Both the position numbers and the translations under genes were made by a program. DNA of 44,428 nt from Gammaproteobacteria bacterium (lineage in GTDB: Bacteria > Pseudomonadota > Gammaproteobacteria > SZUA-152): positions 1-44,428 of the forward strand of contig JAKIUF010000037.1 of NCBI GenBank assembly GCA_021647705.1, given 5' to 3'. The notes beneath the pieces were generated by a model. The model searched no databases, was not told the DNA's origin, and was given only the letters and a program-made list of their open reading frames with translations. Shown in pieces: positions 32,402 to 40,138 of this stretch. Each line of letters starts with the position of its first letter. The stretch's first letter is position 1.

Positions 32402-33262
32402 ATGTCTGAAAAAATACTATATACGTCAGCTGAGATAGAATCCATAAATGATAGAGATGTGGTTTTTATTGACATTCGAGACAAAGAAGACTTTGAAAAA
32501 GGCCATATTCCTGGCGCAACAAACATCCCGGAGATTTTTTATTTTCTTAGCACCAGCACAGATGATGGTTTAGATGAACTTAAATCTGTATATACCGAGC
32601 TATTTTCAGCAGCAGGTATTTCTTCTGACAAGATGGTCATAATTTATGAAGATAATCTCAACACACGCTATGGCGCATCCTGTCGCGGGTTCTGGCTGCT
32701 GAAATACCTGGGTCATCAGCATATTGGGATTCTTGAGGGGGGCTATTCACAATGGAAAAAGGCAGGCAACCCAACCACAACCGACACTGAAAAAACCAAC
32801 CAATGCAATTTTATTGTCAATATTAATAACTCTATTATGGCGACCAAAGATACTGTTTTGAAGGCAATAGACAGTGATGAGATTGTTTTGCTGGATAATA
32901 GAGATGAAGTTGAATGGACAGGAAAAAGCTCATCACCTTATGGCATAGACTTTGCGCCACGTAAGGGACGTATACCTAGTGCGGTATGGATAGAATGGTA
33001 TGACTTTATGGATGATAACGATAACATTGCCTCTTTTAAATCAAGTGAAGAAATAAAAGAGCTATGCGCACAAAAAGGTATTTATACTGACAGTGAAGTT
33101 ATTATTTATTGCTTTAAAGGGGCCAGAGCATCAAATACCTACGTGGCAATGCATCAGGCTGGTTTTCATAACCTCAAGGTTTATTTTGGCTCATGGAATG
33201 AATGGTCAAGAAATGCTGACCTTCCCATCGACAGTGAAGAAATAGAATTTTCTATGCCATAG
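32402..33262 (+). CDS. Two-domain rhodanese (thiosulfate/3-mercaptopyruvate sulfurtransferase-like)
   Basis: This enzyme transfers sulfane sulfur from thiosulfate or a related donor to a thiophilic acceptor. The protein (about 286 residues from the ATG at 32402, which follows GGAGAT) has two tandem rhodanese domains. The first shows VVFIDIRDKEDFEKGHIPGA and lacks a catalytic cysteine at its loop (YEDNLNTRYG). The second has LLDNRDEVEWTG and the active loop YCFKGARASN, with Cys237 as the persulfide carrier. An inactive N-terminal and active C-terminal domain is the usual arrangement. There is no signal peptide, so it is cytoplasmic. It stands alone with a hairpin after it. Confidence 0.9.
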   Translation: MSEKILYTSAEIESINDRDVVFIDIRDKEDFEKGHIPGATNIPEIFYFLSTSTDDGLDELKSVYTELFSAAGISSDKMVIIYEDNLNTRYGASCRGFWLLKYLGHQHIGILEGGYSQWKKAGNPTTTDTEKTNQCNFIVNINNSIMATKDTVLKAIDSDEIVLLDNRDEVEWTGKSSSPYGIDFAPRKGRIPSAVWIEWYDFMDDNDNIASFKSSEEIKELCAQKGIYTDSEVIIYCFKGARASNTYVAMHQAGFHNLKVYFGSWNEWSRNADLPIDSEEIEFSMP

Positions 33263-33327
33263 CCAACGATAAAGAGTAAAGAAAGACTAGCATCGTTCAG
33301 GCTACCTTATTGAAAGAAAACATGGCA

Positions 33328-33368
33328 TGCCAATACATCGCCGAAATTATTTTGACGGTGTATTGGCA
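33328..33368. terminator. Stem-loop after the rhodanese gene
   Basis: TGCCAATACA (33328-33337) and TGTATTGGCA (33359-33368) pair exactly around a 21-base loop with extra CGCC/GG pairing. ATTTTTT lies 11 bases after the stem. It is a plausible but imperfect terminator, about 65 bases past the stop. Confidence 0.4.
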
Positions 33369-33482
33369 ATGGAAAGAAATTTTTTAGATAGAGTCTGTCA
33401 AGCATTTACCGCGTCTAATCCAGGCTTTTATTCTCCACAAAGACAATAACACGCAATAATCTCCTTCATCCTGGCAAGCTTC

Positions 33483-33589
33483 AATGTGAATTAAGCGTCA
33501 AAAATTCTGCTGGTCCGCTGAAAACATTCCGGAATAACAGCATTTTCAGCAAGCAAATGCCAACGAACAACTTAATCCTCAATTCACAC
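33483..33589. repeat. Palindromic repeat with TGTGAATT/AATTCACA ends
   Basis: TGTGAATT (33485-33492) and AATTCACA (33581-33588) bound this block. Inside is a GCTGAAAA/TTTTCAGC stem (33517-33524, 33543-33550) over an ATTCCGGAAT palindrome. The left end TGTGAATTAAG is the same motif seen after genes at 10771, 23871, 42992 (variant) and, inverted, at 44221. Confidence 0.55.
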
Positions 33590-33636
33590 TTCAGCTTAAA
33601 CAATATTATTTGACATATCGACAATTTTTCACTAAG

Positions 33637-33652
33637 TTCTGTAATAACAGAA
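33637..33652. promoter_or_regulatory. GbsR/MarR operator, copy 1 (regulator promoter)
   Basis: TTCTGTAATAACAGAA has 6-bp inverted arms TTCTGT/ACAGAA and lies 20 bases before the regulator's ATG. The same arms and spacing recur in front of the SDR operon at 34219, so the pair marks the likely target of the regulator encoded between them. Confidence 0.65.
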
Positions 33653-33671
33653 ATAACTGAAGAGAAAGACA

Positions 33672-34199
33672 ATGAAACTGACGCCCGTTATGGAAAAATA
33701 TATCCTGCATTGGGGAGAGATGGGCACTCGCTGGGGAGTTAACCGCACTGTGGCACAAATACACGCCCTGCTTTTCCTGGCTTCTGACCCCTTAAATGCT
33801 GAGGACATCACCGAAACACTGGGGGTAGCACGCTCGAATGTCAGCACCAGCATCAAGGAATTACAGTCATGGAAACTGGTTAAAACGGTACATTTGCTGG
33901 GCGACCGCCGTGACCACTTTGAAACCATGAAAGACCCCTGGGAACTGTTTTACACCATTATGGAAGGACGTAAACAGCGGGAACTGGACCCCACAATGTC
34001 AGTACTGCGGGAATGCGTACTGGACAGTGAAAATGACAAAAAAACACCTGCTGAAGTAAAACAACGCATTAAAGATGTACTGGAATTTATGGAAAGCCTG
34101 GATACCTGGCATAGCCAGATTAAGGGATTGTCAAAATCAACCCTGCTGAAACTCATCAAGCTGGGTGCCAAAGTGCAAGGTTTTTTGGGCTCAAAATAG
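33672..34199 (+). CDS. GbsR/MarR-family transcriptional regulator
   Basis: The 175-residue protein has a winged helix-turn-helix of the GbsR/MarR type. WGVNRTVAQIHALLFLASDPL and AEDITETLGVARSNVSTSIKEL (residues about 22-60) are the N-terminal and recognition helices, and VHLLGDRRDHF the wing. A helical C-terminal half (EVKQRIKDVLEFMESLDTW) should dimerise. AGAGAAAG precedes the start. Palindromes on both sides (33637 and 34219) suggest it represses its own gene and the SDR-DUF2269-DUF4166 operon. The effector ligand is unknown. Confidence 0.85.
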   Translation: MKLTPVMEKYILHWGEMGTRWGVNRTVAQIHALLFLASDPLNAEDITETLGVARSNVSTSIKELQSWKLVKTVHLLGDRRDHFETMKDPWELFYTIMEGRKQRELDPTMSVLRECVLDSENDKKTPAEVKQRIKDVLEFMESLDTWHSQIKGLSKSTLLKLIKLGAKVQGFLGSK

Positions 34200-34212
34200 C
34201 CCTTATTTCGCT

Positions 34213-34242
34213 CACTTATTTCTGTTATTACAGAAACAAGTG
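34213..34242. promoter_or_regulatory. GbsR/MarR operator, copy 2 (SDR operon)
   Basis: The core TTTCTGTTATTACAGAAA (34219-34236) is a 7-bp-arm palindrome. Symmetry extends to CACTT/AAGTG at 34213 and 34242 with one mismatch. It lies between the regulator stop and the SDR gene start, overlapping any promoter there. Confidence 0.65.
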
Positions 34243-34274
34243 AAACCAGTGGACTGTCAAAGAGGCTAACTAAA

Positions 34275-35561
34275 ATGAACATTCTGGTAACCGGGGCAAG
34301 TGGTTTTATCGGTAGCCACATTGTGCAAGCATTGAATAATGCAGGTCACATTGTGACGGTATGTTTACGTGATACCCAAACAGCACAACAACGCTGGCCT
34401 GGACTGAACATTGTGCAGGCGGATTTCAGCAAAGATCACACTGAGTCTGATTGGCTCCCGCACCTCGCTGACATTGATATTGTCATCAATGCCGTTGGTA
34501 TTATCAGCGAAAGCGGTCAACAAACTTTCGATGCTTTGCATACGCAAGCACCCTGCGCCCTCTTCCGTGCCTGTAAAAAAGCGGGTGTGAAACGTGTGAT
34601 TCAAATATCCGCGCTGGGGGCAGACAAAACGGCATTTAGCCAATACCACTTGAGCAAACGGGCTGCTGATGAATATTTAGCTTCGTTAAACCTGGAATGG
34701 GCTATCGTAATGCCGTCAATCGTTTATGGACCCGGAGCCAAAAGCATGGCCCTGTTTAAAGCAATTGCCGCTTTACCGGTTATCCCACTCATTGATTCAG
34801 GTAACCAAGCGATTCAGCCTATTCACATAGATGACTTAAGCAAGGCCATTTTACAACTCAGTGAAGCAGAGATATGCCACAAACTGCGTATTGAGGCGGT
34901 GGGACCACAGTCAATAACCATGAAAGAACTCTATAGCCAGCTCAGAACCTGGCTTGGAATGGGCAAACCCAGATTTATATCCATCCCTTATTCGATGGCA
35001 TTACTGGGGGGTCGTCTCGGTGATTTTCTGGGAAACACACCAATGACCCGAGAAGCCATTCAAATGTTACGCAAAGGAAATACAGGAGATGTCACGCCTT
35101 TTGTCAATCAATTTGGTTTTAGACCAAAGCACTTTTCAGAGAGTTTAAAACAGGCCCCGGCACAACAAGCTGATTATTGGCACGGAGGTTTGCTCTTCCT
35201 GAAACCATTATTGAGATTTTCAATCGCCTTTTTATGGATCTTCACAGGAATCATTTCTGCTTTTGTTTTTCCCATCACACAAAGCTACGCCATGTTAGCC
35301 GAGGCGGGAATATCAGGGATATGGGCTCCCATTATGCTCTATGGTGCAGCAACTATAAATATTGCTCTGGGCATCGCCACTCTGTTCGCCTATCGAATAT
35401 CTTTAACGGGATTTATTCAGGTTTCGGTAATAATTATTTATACGATTATTATTACATTTTCGCAACTCGAGCAATGGATTCATCCTTTCGGTCCAGTGAG
35501 TAAAAATATCCCCTTGATAATAGCTACCATGATAATGATTGTTTTGGAAAAGAAACATTGA
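34275..35561 (+). CDS. NAD(P)-dependent SDR/epimerase fused to DoxX-like membrane domain
   Basis: Residues 1-300 form an extended or atypical short-chain dehydrogenase: the nucleotide-binding GASGFIGSHIVQAL (7-20), an NAVGIISE strand, and the RVIQISALGAD and YHLSKRAADEYL active-site region, with Tyr and Lys in YxxxK spacing. Residues about 300-425 add four membrane helices of a DoxX-like domain (RFSIAFLWIFTGIISAF...). The fusion tethers the enzyme to the membrane. It heads a coupled operon with DUF2269 and DUF4166 genes under the palindrome at 34219. The substrate is unknown. This gene set recurs in bacteria as I recall it, but without a known pathway. Confidence 0.85.
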   Translation: MNILVTGASGFIGSHIVQALNNAGHIVTVCLRDTQTAQQRWPGLNIVQADFSKDHTESDWLPHLADIDIVINAVGIISESGQQTFDALHTQAPCALFRACKKAGVKRVIQISALGADKTAFSQYHLSKRAADEYLASLNLEWAIVMPSIVYGPGAKSMALFKAIAALPVIPLIDSGNQAIQPIHIDDLSKAILQLSEAEICHKLRIEAVGPQSITMKELYSQLRTWLGMGKPRFISIPYSMALLGGRLGDFLGNTPMTREAIQMLRKGNTGDVTPFVNQFGFRPKHFSESLKQAPAQQADYWHGGLLFLKPLLRFSIAFLWIFTGIISAFVFPITQSYAMLAEAGISGIWAPIMLYGAATINIALGIATLFAYRISLTGFIQVSVIIIYTIIITFSQLEQWIHPFGPVSKNIPLIIATMIMIVLEKKH

Positions 35562-36034
35562 TGGAATACGAATTACTCAAATGGGCCCACTTGTTAAGCG
35601 CCACAATTTTATTTGGCACAGGTTTGGGCAGTGCATTTTATAAATGGTGCGCTGACCGAAGTGGAAATCTGCAAACTATTGCCCACACCAATAAAACTGT
35701 CGTCATTGCAGACTGGGTATTCACCACACCTGCAATAATCATTCAACCCATTACCGGTATTTGGCTTGCCCATGTATTGGGAGTTTCATTATATGAATTT
35801 TGGATCATCGCAGCATTTGGTTTGTATTTTATTGCAGGTGCCTGCTGGCTACCGGTGGTCTGGTTACAAATACAAATGCGTAATATATCCAGACAGGCTG
35901 TTAGAGAAAAAACCTGTTTGAATACAACTTATCATCGCTATGCAAAAATCTGGTTCTGGCTGGGTATTCCCGCATTTTTATCAATGATTACGGTATATTT
36001 TTTAATGGTCTTTAAACCTGTTATTACCTTGTAG
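35561..36034 (+). CDS. DUF2269 family membrane protein
   Basis: The 157-residue protein has four membrane helices and the DUF2269 start YELLKWAHLLSATILFGTGLGSA, here split over residues 3-25, with its conserved histidine. A second conserved patch is TPAIIIQPITGIWLA. Histidines and aromatic residues in the membrane suggest a cofactor or ion site, but no role is known. The ATG at 35561 shares a base with the SDR-DoxX stop (TGATG). It probably works with the DoxX-like domain encoded just upstream. Confidence 0.82.
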   Translation: MEYELLKWAHLLSATILFGTGLGSAFYKWCADRSGNLQTIAHTNKTVVIADWVFTTPAIIIQPITGIWLAHVLGVSLYEFWIIAAFGLYFIAGACWLPVVWLQIQMRNISRQAVREKTCLNTTYHRYAKIWFWLGIPAFLSMITVYFLMVFKPVITL

Positions 36035-36045
36035 AGGAACTCAAT

Positions 36046-36660
36046 ATGTTAGAAGAAAAACAACAACCTGTAATCAAAAAAGCCCTAGGTGAAAACTGGG
36101 AAAAACTCGCAGATATCATTAAACAGCACTACGATATAACGCCAGGAAAACCATCAAACATGCTCATAAAAGGTGTTATGGATGAAGTTTATCATTCAGC
36201 GATAGCCAAACTCTTTATATTGCCGGGAAGAATATTTGGCGCTCTAGTGCCGTATAAAGGAAAAAATATACCCACCGAAGTGCGTAACTGGACGACAAGC
36301 GACAATCGTAAGGCCATGTTTTGGCATCGAACTCTGGCATTTCCGGGAAAACCACCAGTAATCTTTGAATCACGCATGGAGCATATAAAAGATGATGAAA
36401 TCATTGAGTATGTACGTTACGGAATGGGTATTCGCATGAGAATATCGGTGAAAGACAGCGCCTTAATATTCAACAGTATTGGCTATGTATGGCAACTCGG
36501 TAAAATCAAAATACCAATTCCGACCTGGGCTATTCTGGGCAATGCTGAAATTATAGAAAAAGCTATTTCTGATGATCAGTTTTTTATTGACTTTCAGATA
36601 ACTCACCCTTTATTCGGGAGAACTTTTGCATACTCAGGGGTGTATAGCTGTAGTGATTGA
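36046..36660 (+). CDS. DUF4166 domain protein
   Basis: The 204-residue soluble protein matches DUF4166. Supporting parts are LGENWEKLADIIKQHYD at the N-terminus, GVMDEVYHS, and a beta-rich centre with WHRTLAFPGKPPVIFES. The C-terminal half has MGIRMRISVKDSALIFNS and the ending THPLFGRTFAYSG. The fold may be a lipid- or ligand-binding barrel, but function is not established. GAGG lies a few bases before the ATG, 12 bases after the DUF2269 stop. It is the last gene of the operon, and an inverted-repeat element follows. Confidence 0.8.
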   Translation: MLEEKQQPVIKKALGENWEKLADIIKQHYDITPGKPSNMLIKGVMDEVYHSAIAKLFILPGRIFGALVPYKGKNIPTEVRNWTTSDNRKAMFWHRTLAFPGKPPVIFESRMEHIKDDEIIEYVRYGMGIRMRISVKDSALIFNSIGYVWQLGKIKIPIPTWAILGNAEIIEKAISDDQFFIDFQITHPLFGRTFAYSGVYSCSD

Positions 36661-36679
36661 AGTATATTCCTTTCTCGTT

Positions 36680-36827
36680 TGGTGGAACCGCTGCGCTTGT
36701 TCCACCCTACCCAGGCAGATGATAGCGTCCCAGATAGAGGGAGAGCTGGGGCGTTCACGGTTTTTTATTCCACTCTATTCAACACAGCGTAAAATCGTAG
36801 GGTGGAACAAGCGCAGCGGTTCCACCA
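36680..36827. repeat. 148-bp element with 31-bp perfect inverted ends
   Basis: TGGTGGAACCGCTGCG... (36680-36710) and its exact inverse (36797-36827) bound a short unique interior. It is the tightest copy of the family seen also at 10888, 15445-15674 and 19666. It lies between convergent genes. Nothing else is seen in 36661-36963. Confidence 0.75.
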
Positions 36828-36963
36828 TGACTTTGTACGCACCCCACAAACTCCATTGCCTGAAGAAAAATAAACTCACATCACTCGAATAATTAATGTC
36901 GATACTCATTATAAATAATGAACAAATTTTTTTAACCTGACCGCAACACCATGAAGCCTACAA

Positions 36964-38499
36964 TTAAAGCAATGGCTTAATCGGCATAAACTGCCAAAAG
37001 AAAACCCGCCATTGCTTCCATGTCGAGGCAAATGAATCCGGCTCGTCATACAAGGCGTTCCAACTGTTAGTTGGCCCCATATCAGTTTGGATAAGTTGTT
37101 CTACTTTTTTTGCAATTTGTTTATTGTGAACAATAACACCCACTTCTGTATTAAGGTTTTCAGAACGCGGGTCCAAATTATAAGTGCCGATATAAACAGT
37201 TTCTGAATCAATCACCATCGTTTTGGCATGCAGGGCAAAAATGGGGCGTGACTTTTTTATATCATCGTAACGATGTAAGAGTTGCTCCTGAGTCACGGGA
37301 TTTGGTTTATATTCGAATATCTGCAAACCCATATTCAATAACTTTTTACGCTGATTCTTATAACCACTGAAGGCTTGTATATTATCGGTTGAAGCAAGAG
37401 AATTGGTGCTGATTTGTATGGAGACGCCTCTCTTTCGTGTTCGCCGAAATAATGATTCCGCTTTTTTACTTAAAACCAGATAAGGCGACTGTATTACAAT
37501 TTTATGCTTTGACTTTTCAACCAGTGCTGCCAATTCTACCGTTGTAATACCGCCTCCGCCCAATGAAAATCGTCGGTTGTTTTTCCCAGGCGTATCACTG
37601 ATAAATCTGGCATCAGTCCATATCACTTCCTTTGTCAGCACCTGAAAGGCGGCAGGCACATTCTCAATAGCTTTTCGTACTTCAAGTTCAAAATTATCCG
37701 GCGATTGTGCGTATTCATGTAACTCTTGATAAATTTTCTGCACTTCTGCATCATTAATTGATACATTTTTTTGTAAAATTCCCAGGCCATCAAATAAATC
37801 ATTTACTTCAACGCTTAATTCACTTCGCCAGAATTGGTCAAAACTCCATACCATTTTTTCAGCGACATTACCCAGCACCAATATATCCCGATCACGAAAA
37901 TTATATTCATTGTTATAGTCAAAATATTCATCAGCCATGTTGCGACCACCTGTGATGGCAACTTTTCCGTCAACAATAAATGTTTTGTCATGCATGCGCT
38001 GATTAACACCCCGAAAATCAGTCACCACATTCAAAATACGTTTACGAACCGGTGTCCCTACAGAATGTTGAGGATTATAAATTCTAATGGATACATTTGG
38101 ATGCAAAGCAAGGGCGAGTAATGTCTTATCAGGTGCATCAATCAATAGATCATCAACAATAACCCGTACTTTTACTCCACGCTTTGCAGCACGCAACAGC
38201 GCTTCTGTCGCTAAAATACCAATATTATCGGTACTCCAGATAAAATATTGGACTTCAATACTTTGCTGAGCATGATCTGCCAACCATGCCCGCGCCAAAA
38301 GAGCTTCTTCGCCTTTATCCAGAATAAGTACACCTGTCAAACCATCATGAATCTTGATCTGCTCATCAATATAAGAAAAATTCAATGGCTCAGCTTGTAC
38401 ATATTTTTGAGTGAACATAAGAAATAATAGCAGGATTGCTAAATTCAGTAGAATGAAAATACGGTTTTTTGAAGCATTAAAATCAGAAAAATAATACAT
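36964..38499 (-). CDS. Phospholipase D-family protein (cardiolipin synthase-like)
   Basis: This enzyme cleaves or transfers phosphatidyl groups. The 511-residue protein has both HKD motifs. The first is HDKTFIVDGKVAITGG (His170, Lys172, Asp177) and the second HAKTMVIDSETVYIG (His424, Lys426, Asp431). An N-terminal hydrophobic segment (14-36, ending YVQA-EP) looks like a signal peptide or anchor, placing it in the periplasm. Length and the QYFIWSTDN and RSENLNTE motifs fit the ClsC/YmdC-type branch. It starts one base after the ceramidase stop and is the last gene of the lipid operon. Confidence 0.88.
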   Translation of the reverse strand: MYYFSDFNASKNRIFILLNLAILLLFLMFTQKYVQAEPLNFSYIDEQIKIHDGLTGVLILDKGEEALLARAWLADHAQQSIEVQYFIWSTDNIGILATEALLRAAKRGVKVRVIVDDLLIDAPDKTLLALALHPNVSIRIYNPQHSVGTPVRKRILNVVTDFRGVNQRMHDKTFIVDGKVAITGGRNMADEYFDYNNEYNFRDRDILVLGNVAEKMVWSFDQFWRSELSVEVNDLFDGLGILQKNVSINDAEVQKIYQELHEYAQSPDNFELEVRKAIENVPAAFQVLTKEVIWTDARFISDTPGKNNRRFSLGGGGITTVELAALVEKSKHKIVIQSPYLVLSKKAESLFRRTRKRGVSIQISTNSLASTDNIQAFSGYKNQRKKLLNMGLQIFEYKPNPVTQEQLLHRYDDIKKSRPIFALHAKTMVIDSETVYIGTYNLDPRSENLNTEVGVIVHNKQIAKKVEQLIQTDMGPTNSWNALYDEPDSFASTWKQWRVFFWQFMPIKPLL

Positions 38500-38500
38500 A

Positions 38501-39286
38501 TTATTTTATGCCATGGTTTATCGTACCGTCATCATAGCGGCTAATACTCCAGACCGCCAACAGGAAAAAAACCCCGGAAAAAGCCGCGACAATATGTTTT
38601 ATTGTATGGCCACTGATATTCAAAATATGATAAATATCAGCATCAAAATTTTCCATCAGTTTAGCGGCAAGATATAGGCCCAGGATCAACCAGACATATT
38701 TCTGCTGATAGTTCGACACCGGAAATAACAACAATATGAGGGGTATCAATATTATGGGTAAAAATTGCACAATTGCATAAAAACGAAGATCTCCAAACCC
38801 CATGGCTTCTGTATATGACCAATAAAATACCGATAACGCCCCAATGAATACAAGCGGCCACAACGCGGCTCTCCCCAACCTTTGATTAAGATGAAACGAT
38901 AGAATAAATGAAAAAAAGGCCATAAATGATACTGTCATTGGCAGCCGGTCCCACAATAATGTTTCGTTAGTGGGTAAAAAGTGGTAATAAGCGGAGCCAA
39001 AGCCGGTTAATATCAAGCCAATAAAAAATATCATAATCGGCATTTTATGAACTGCAAGCGATTTTTCTGACAGATACTTTCTGGCAATAACGAAACCCAA
39101 AATGCCGATGATGATAAAAGGGATATTTGATAAAACATTCCAAGCATTGGGAATGCCCATTTTTGTATATCCATCAGCGAACTGATGATAACCAGCATCC
39201 TGAGGAATTGGTTCAACAAAAAAAACAGTGACCAGTATTACTATCGTTAGCACTTGCAATATTATTAATCTTGTATTAAAAACCAT
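38501..39286 (-). CDS. Ceramidase-family (CREST) membrane hydrolase
   Basis: This 261-residue protein has seven membrane helices and all three CREST superfamily motifs: S98-x3-H102 (GSAYYH), D113 (LLWDRLP), and H227-x3-H231 (GHTIKH), which bind the catalytic zinc. The N-terminal YHQFADGYTKMGIPNAWNVL is typical of the ceramidase family. Eukaryotic members cleave the amide bond of ceramides. The substrate in a gammaproteobacterium is unknown, and sphingolipids are not usual there. It lies between a lipase-like and a phospholipase D gene, which supports a lipid amide or ester substrate. Confidence 0.85.
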   Translation of the reverse strand: MVFNTRLIILQVLTIVILVTVFFVEPIPQDAGYHQFADGYTKMGIPNAWNVLSNIPFIIIGILGFVIARKYLSEKSLAVHKMPIMIFFIGLILTGFGSAYYHFLPTNETLLWDRLPMTVSFMAFFSFILSFHLNQRLGRAALWPLVFIGALSVFYWSYTEAMGFGDLRFYAIVQFLPIILIPLILLLFPVSNYQQKYVWLILGLYLAAKLMENFDADIYHILNISGHTIKHIVAAFSGVFFLLAVWSISRYDDGTINHGIK

Positions 39287-39298
39287 GACCTATACTCT

Positions 39299-40138
39299 TT
39301 ATTGAATAGCATTTTTTCGATAAAACTTTCCATTCTGTAAATACCCTATCGTCTGGCGTATAACCTCTTTACTCGACATAATCATCGGGTGCGTATGCGG
39401 CACAACCAAATAATCTGACATACCCTCTACTTTAGCCCGTTCAATCGATACCTTGCCATCATCGTCTCCGGGAATGATGGTAGATAAGATAAGATTAATG
39501 CTTTTATTACCCGTTATCACACCAACAGAATAATCAACGGGCCCCAGTGTGTTTGGCAGGCTTTTTTCCAATGTTCCCAATTGTTGCCCTGCGGGTCCAT
39601 TAAGTGCGTAAAAACCTGGGAAATCACCCAATTTATCAACAACCTCACTACCTTGATTCGGCGGGCTCAACATCACGACATGCCCTAAATTATCCAACGA
39701 ATGATTCGCCAGATAATAACGAACCAGAATTCCTCCCATGGAATGAGTAACAAAATGTATTTTTTCTGCCTGTACAGATCGACATTCTGCTATTGCTTTT
39801 GTCACATAATCTTCTGCCAAAACTTCGATAACATGTTTTCTTGAGGGGTAATCAATATTAATGACATGATACCCTGCTTCACTCAATGCATTTTTCATCG
39901 CCGAGAATGAGCGGCTACTCCTGGCCAGCCCATGAAGCAATACAACACATTCGTTTCTTTTTTTACTCATTTCTGTCTCAGTATAGTTCGTCATCGAAAA
40001 AGTGTAATTTGTTATTCCTGACGTGATAAAACACACCAAAATAATGAATATTATCCTTCCCAAAAAGAACAGGTCAGAACTTTCATTCTGACCTGCATTT
40101 CCGGTTATTTCTCCCATTGTGCCAGTTTTGTTTTCCAC
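39299..40138 (-). CDS. Alpha/beta hydrolase (lipase/PGAP1-like), start uncertain
   Basis: This is an esterase or lipase of the alpha/beta fold. VVLLHGLARSS forms the oxyanion region, THSMGGI the nucleophile elbow (Ser133 of the longest form), GDDDGKVS a likely acid, and HTHPMIM the catalytic histidine. A hydrophobic stretch (26-45) could anchor it to the inner membrane. The longest form starts at a GTG at 40138, inside the preceding gene. A terminator-like hairpin lies within its first codons, so translation may begin later (for example the ATG encoding MTNYTETEM). The ceramidase gene follows 12 bases after its stop. Confidence 0.75.
   Translation of the reverse strand: MENKTGTMGEITGNAGQNESSDLFFLGRIIFIILVCFITSGITNYTFSMTNYTETEMSKKRNECVVLLHGLARSSRSFSAMKNALSEAGYHVINIDYPSRKHVIEVLAEDYVTKAIAECRSVQAEKIHFVTHSMGGILVRYYLANHSLDNLGHVVMLSPPNQGSEVVDKLGDFPGFYALNGPAGQQLGTLEKSLPNTLGPVDYSVGVITGNKSINLILSTIIPGDDDGKVSIERAKVEGMSDYLVVPHTHPMIMSSKEVIRQTIGYLQNGKFYRKNAIQ
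40060..40095 (-). terminator. Intrinsic-terminator-like hairpin inside the lipid operon
   Basis: On the minus strand CAGGTCAGAA and TTCTGACCTG (40095-40086 and 40079-40070) form a 10-bp stem with a 6-base loop, followed at once by TTCTTTTT. It lies 10 bases after the stop of the many-pass membrane protein gene. It should end many transcripts there or act as an attenuator for the three enzymes downstream. Confidence 0.65.
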
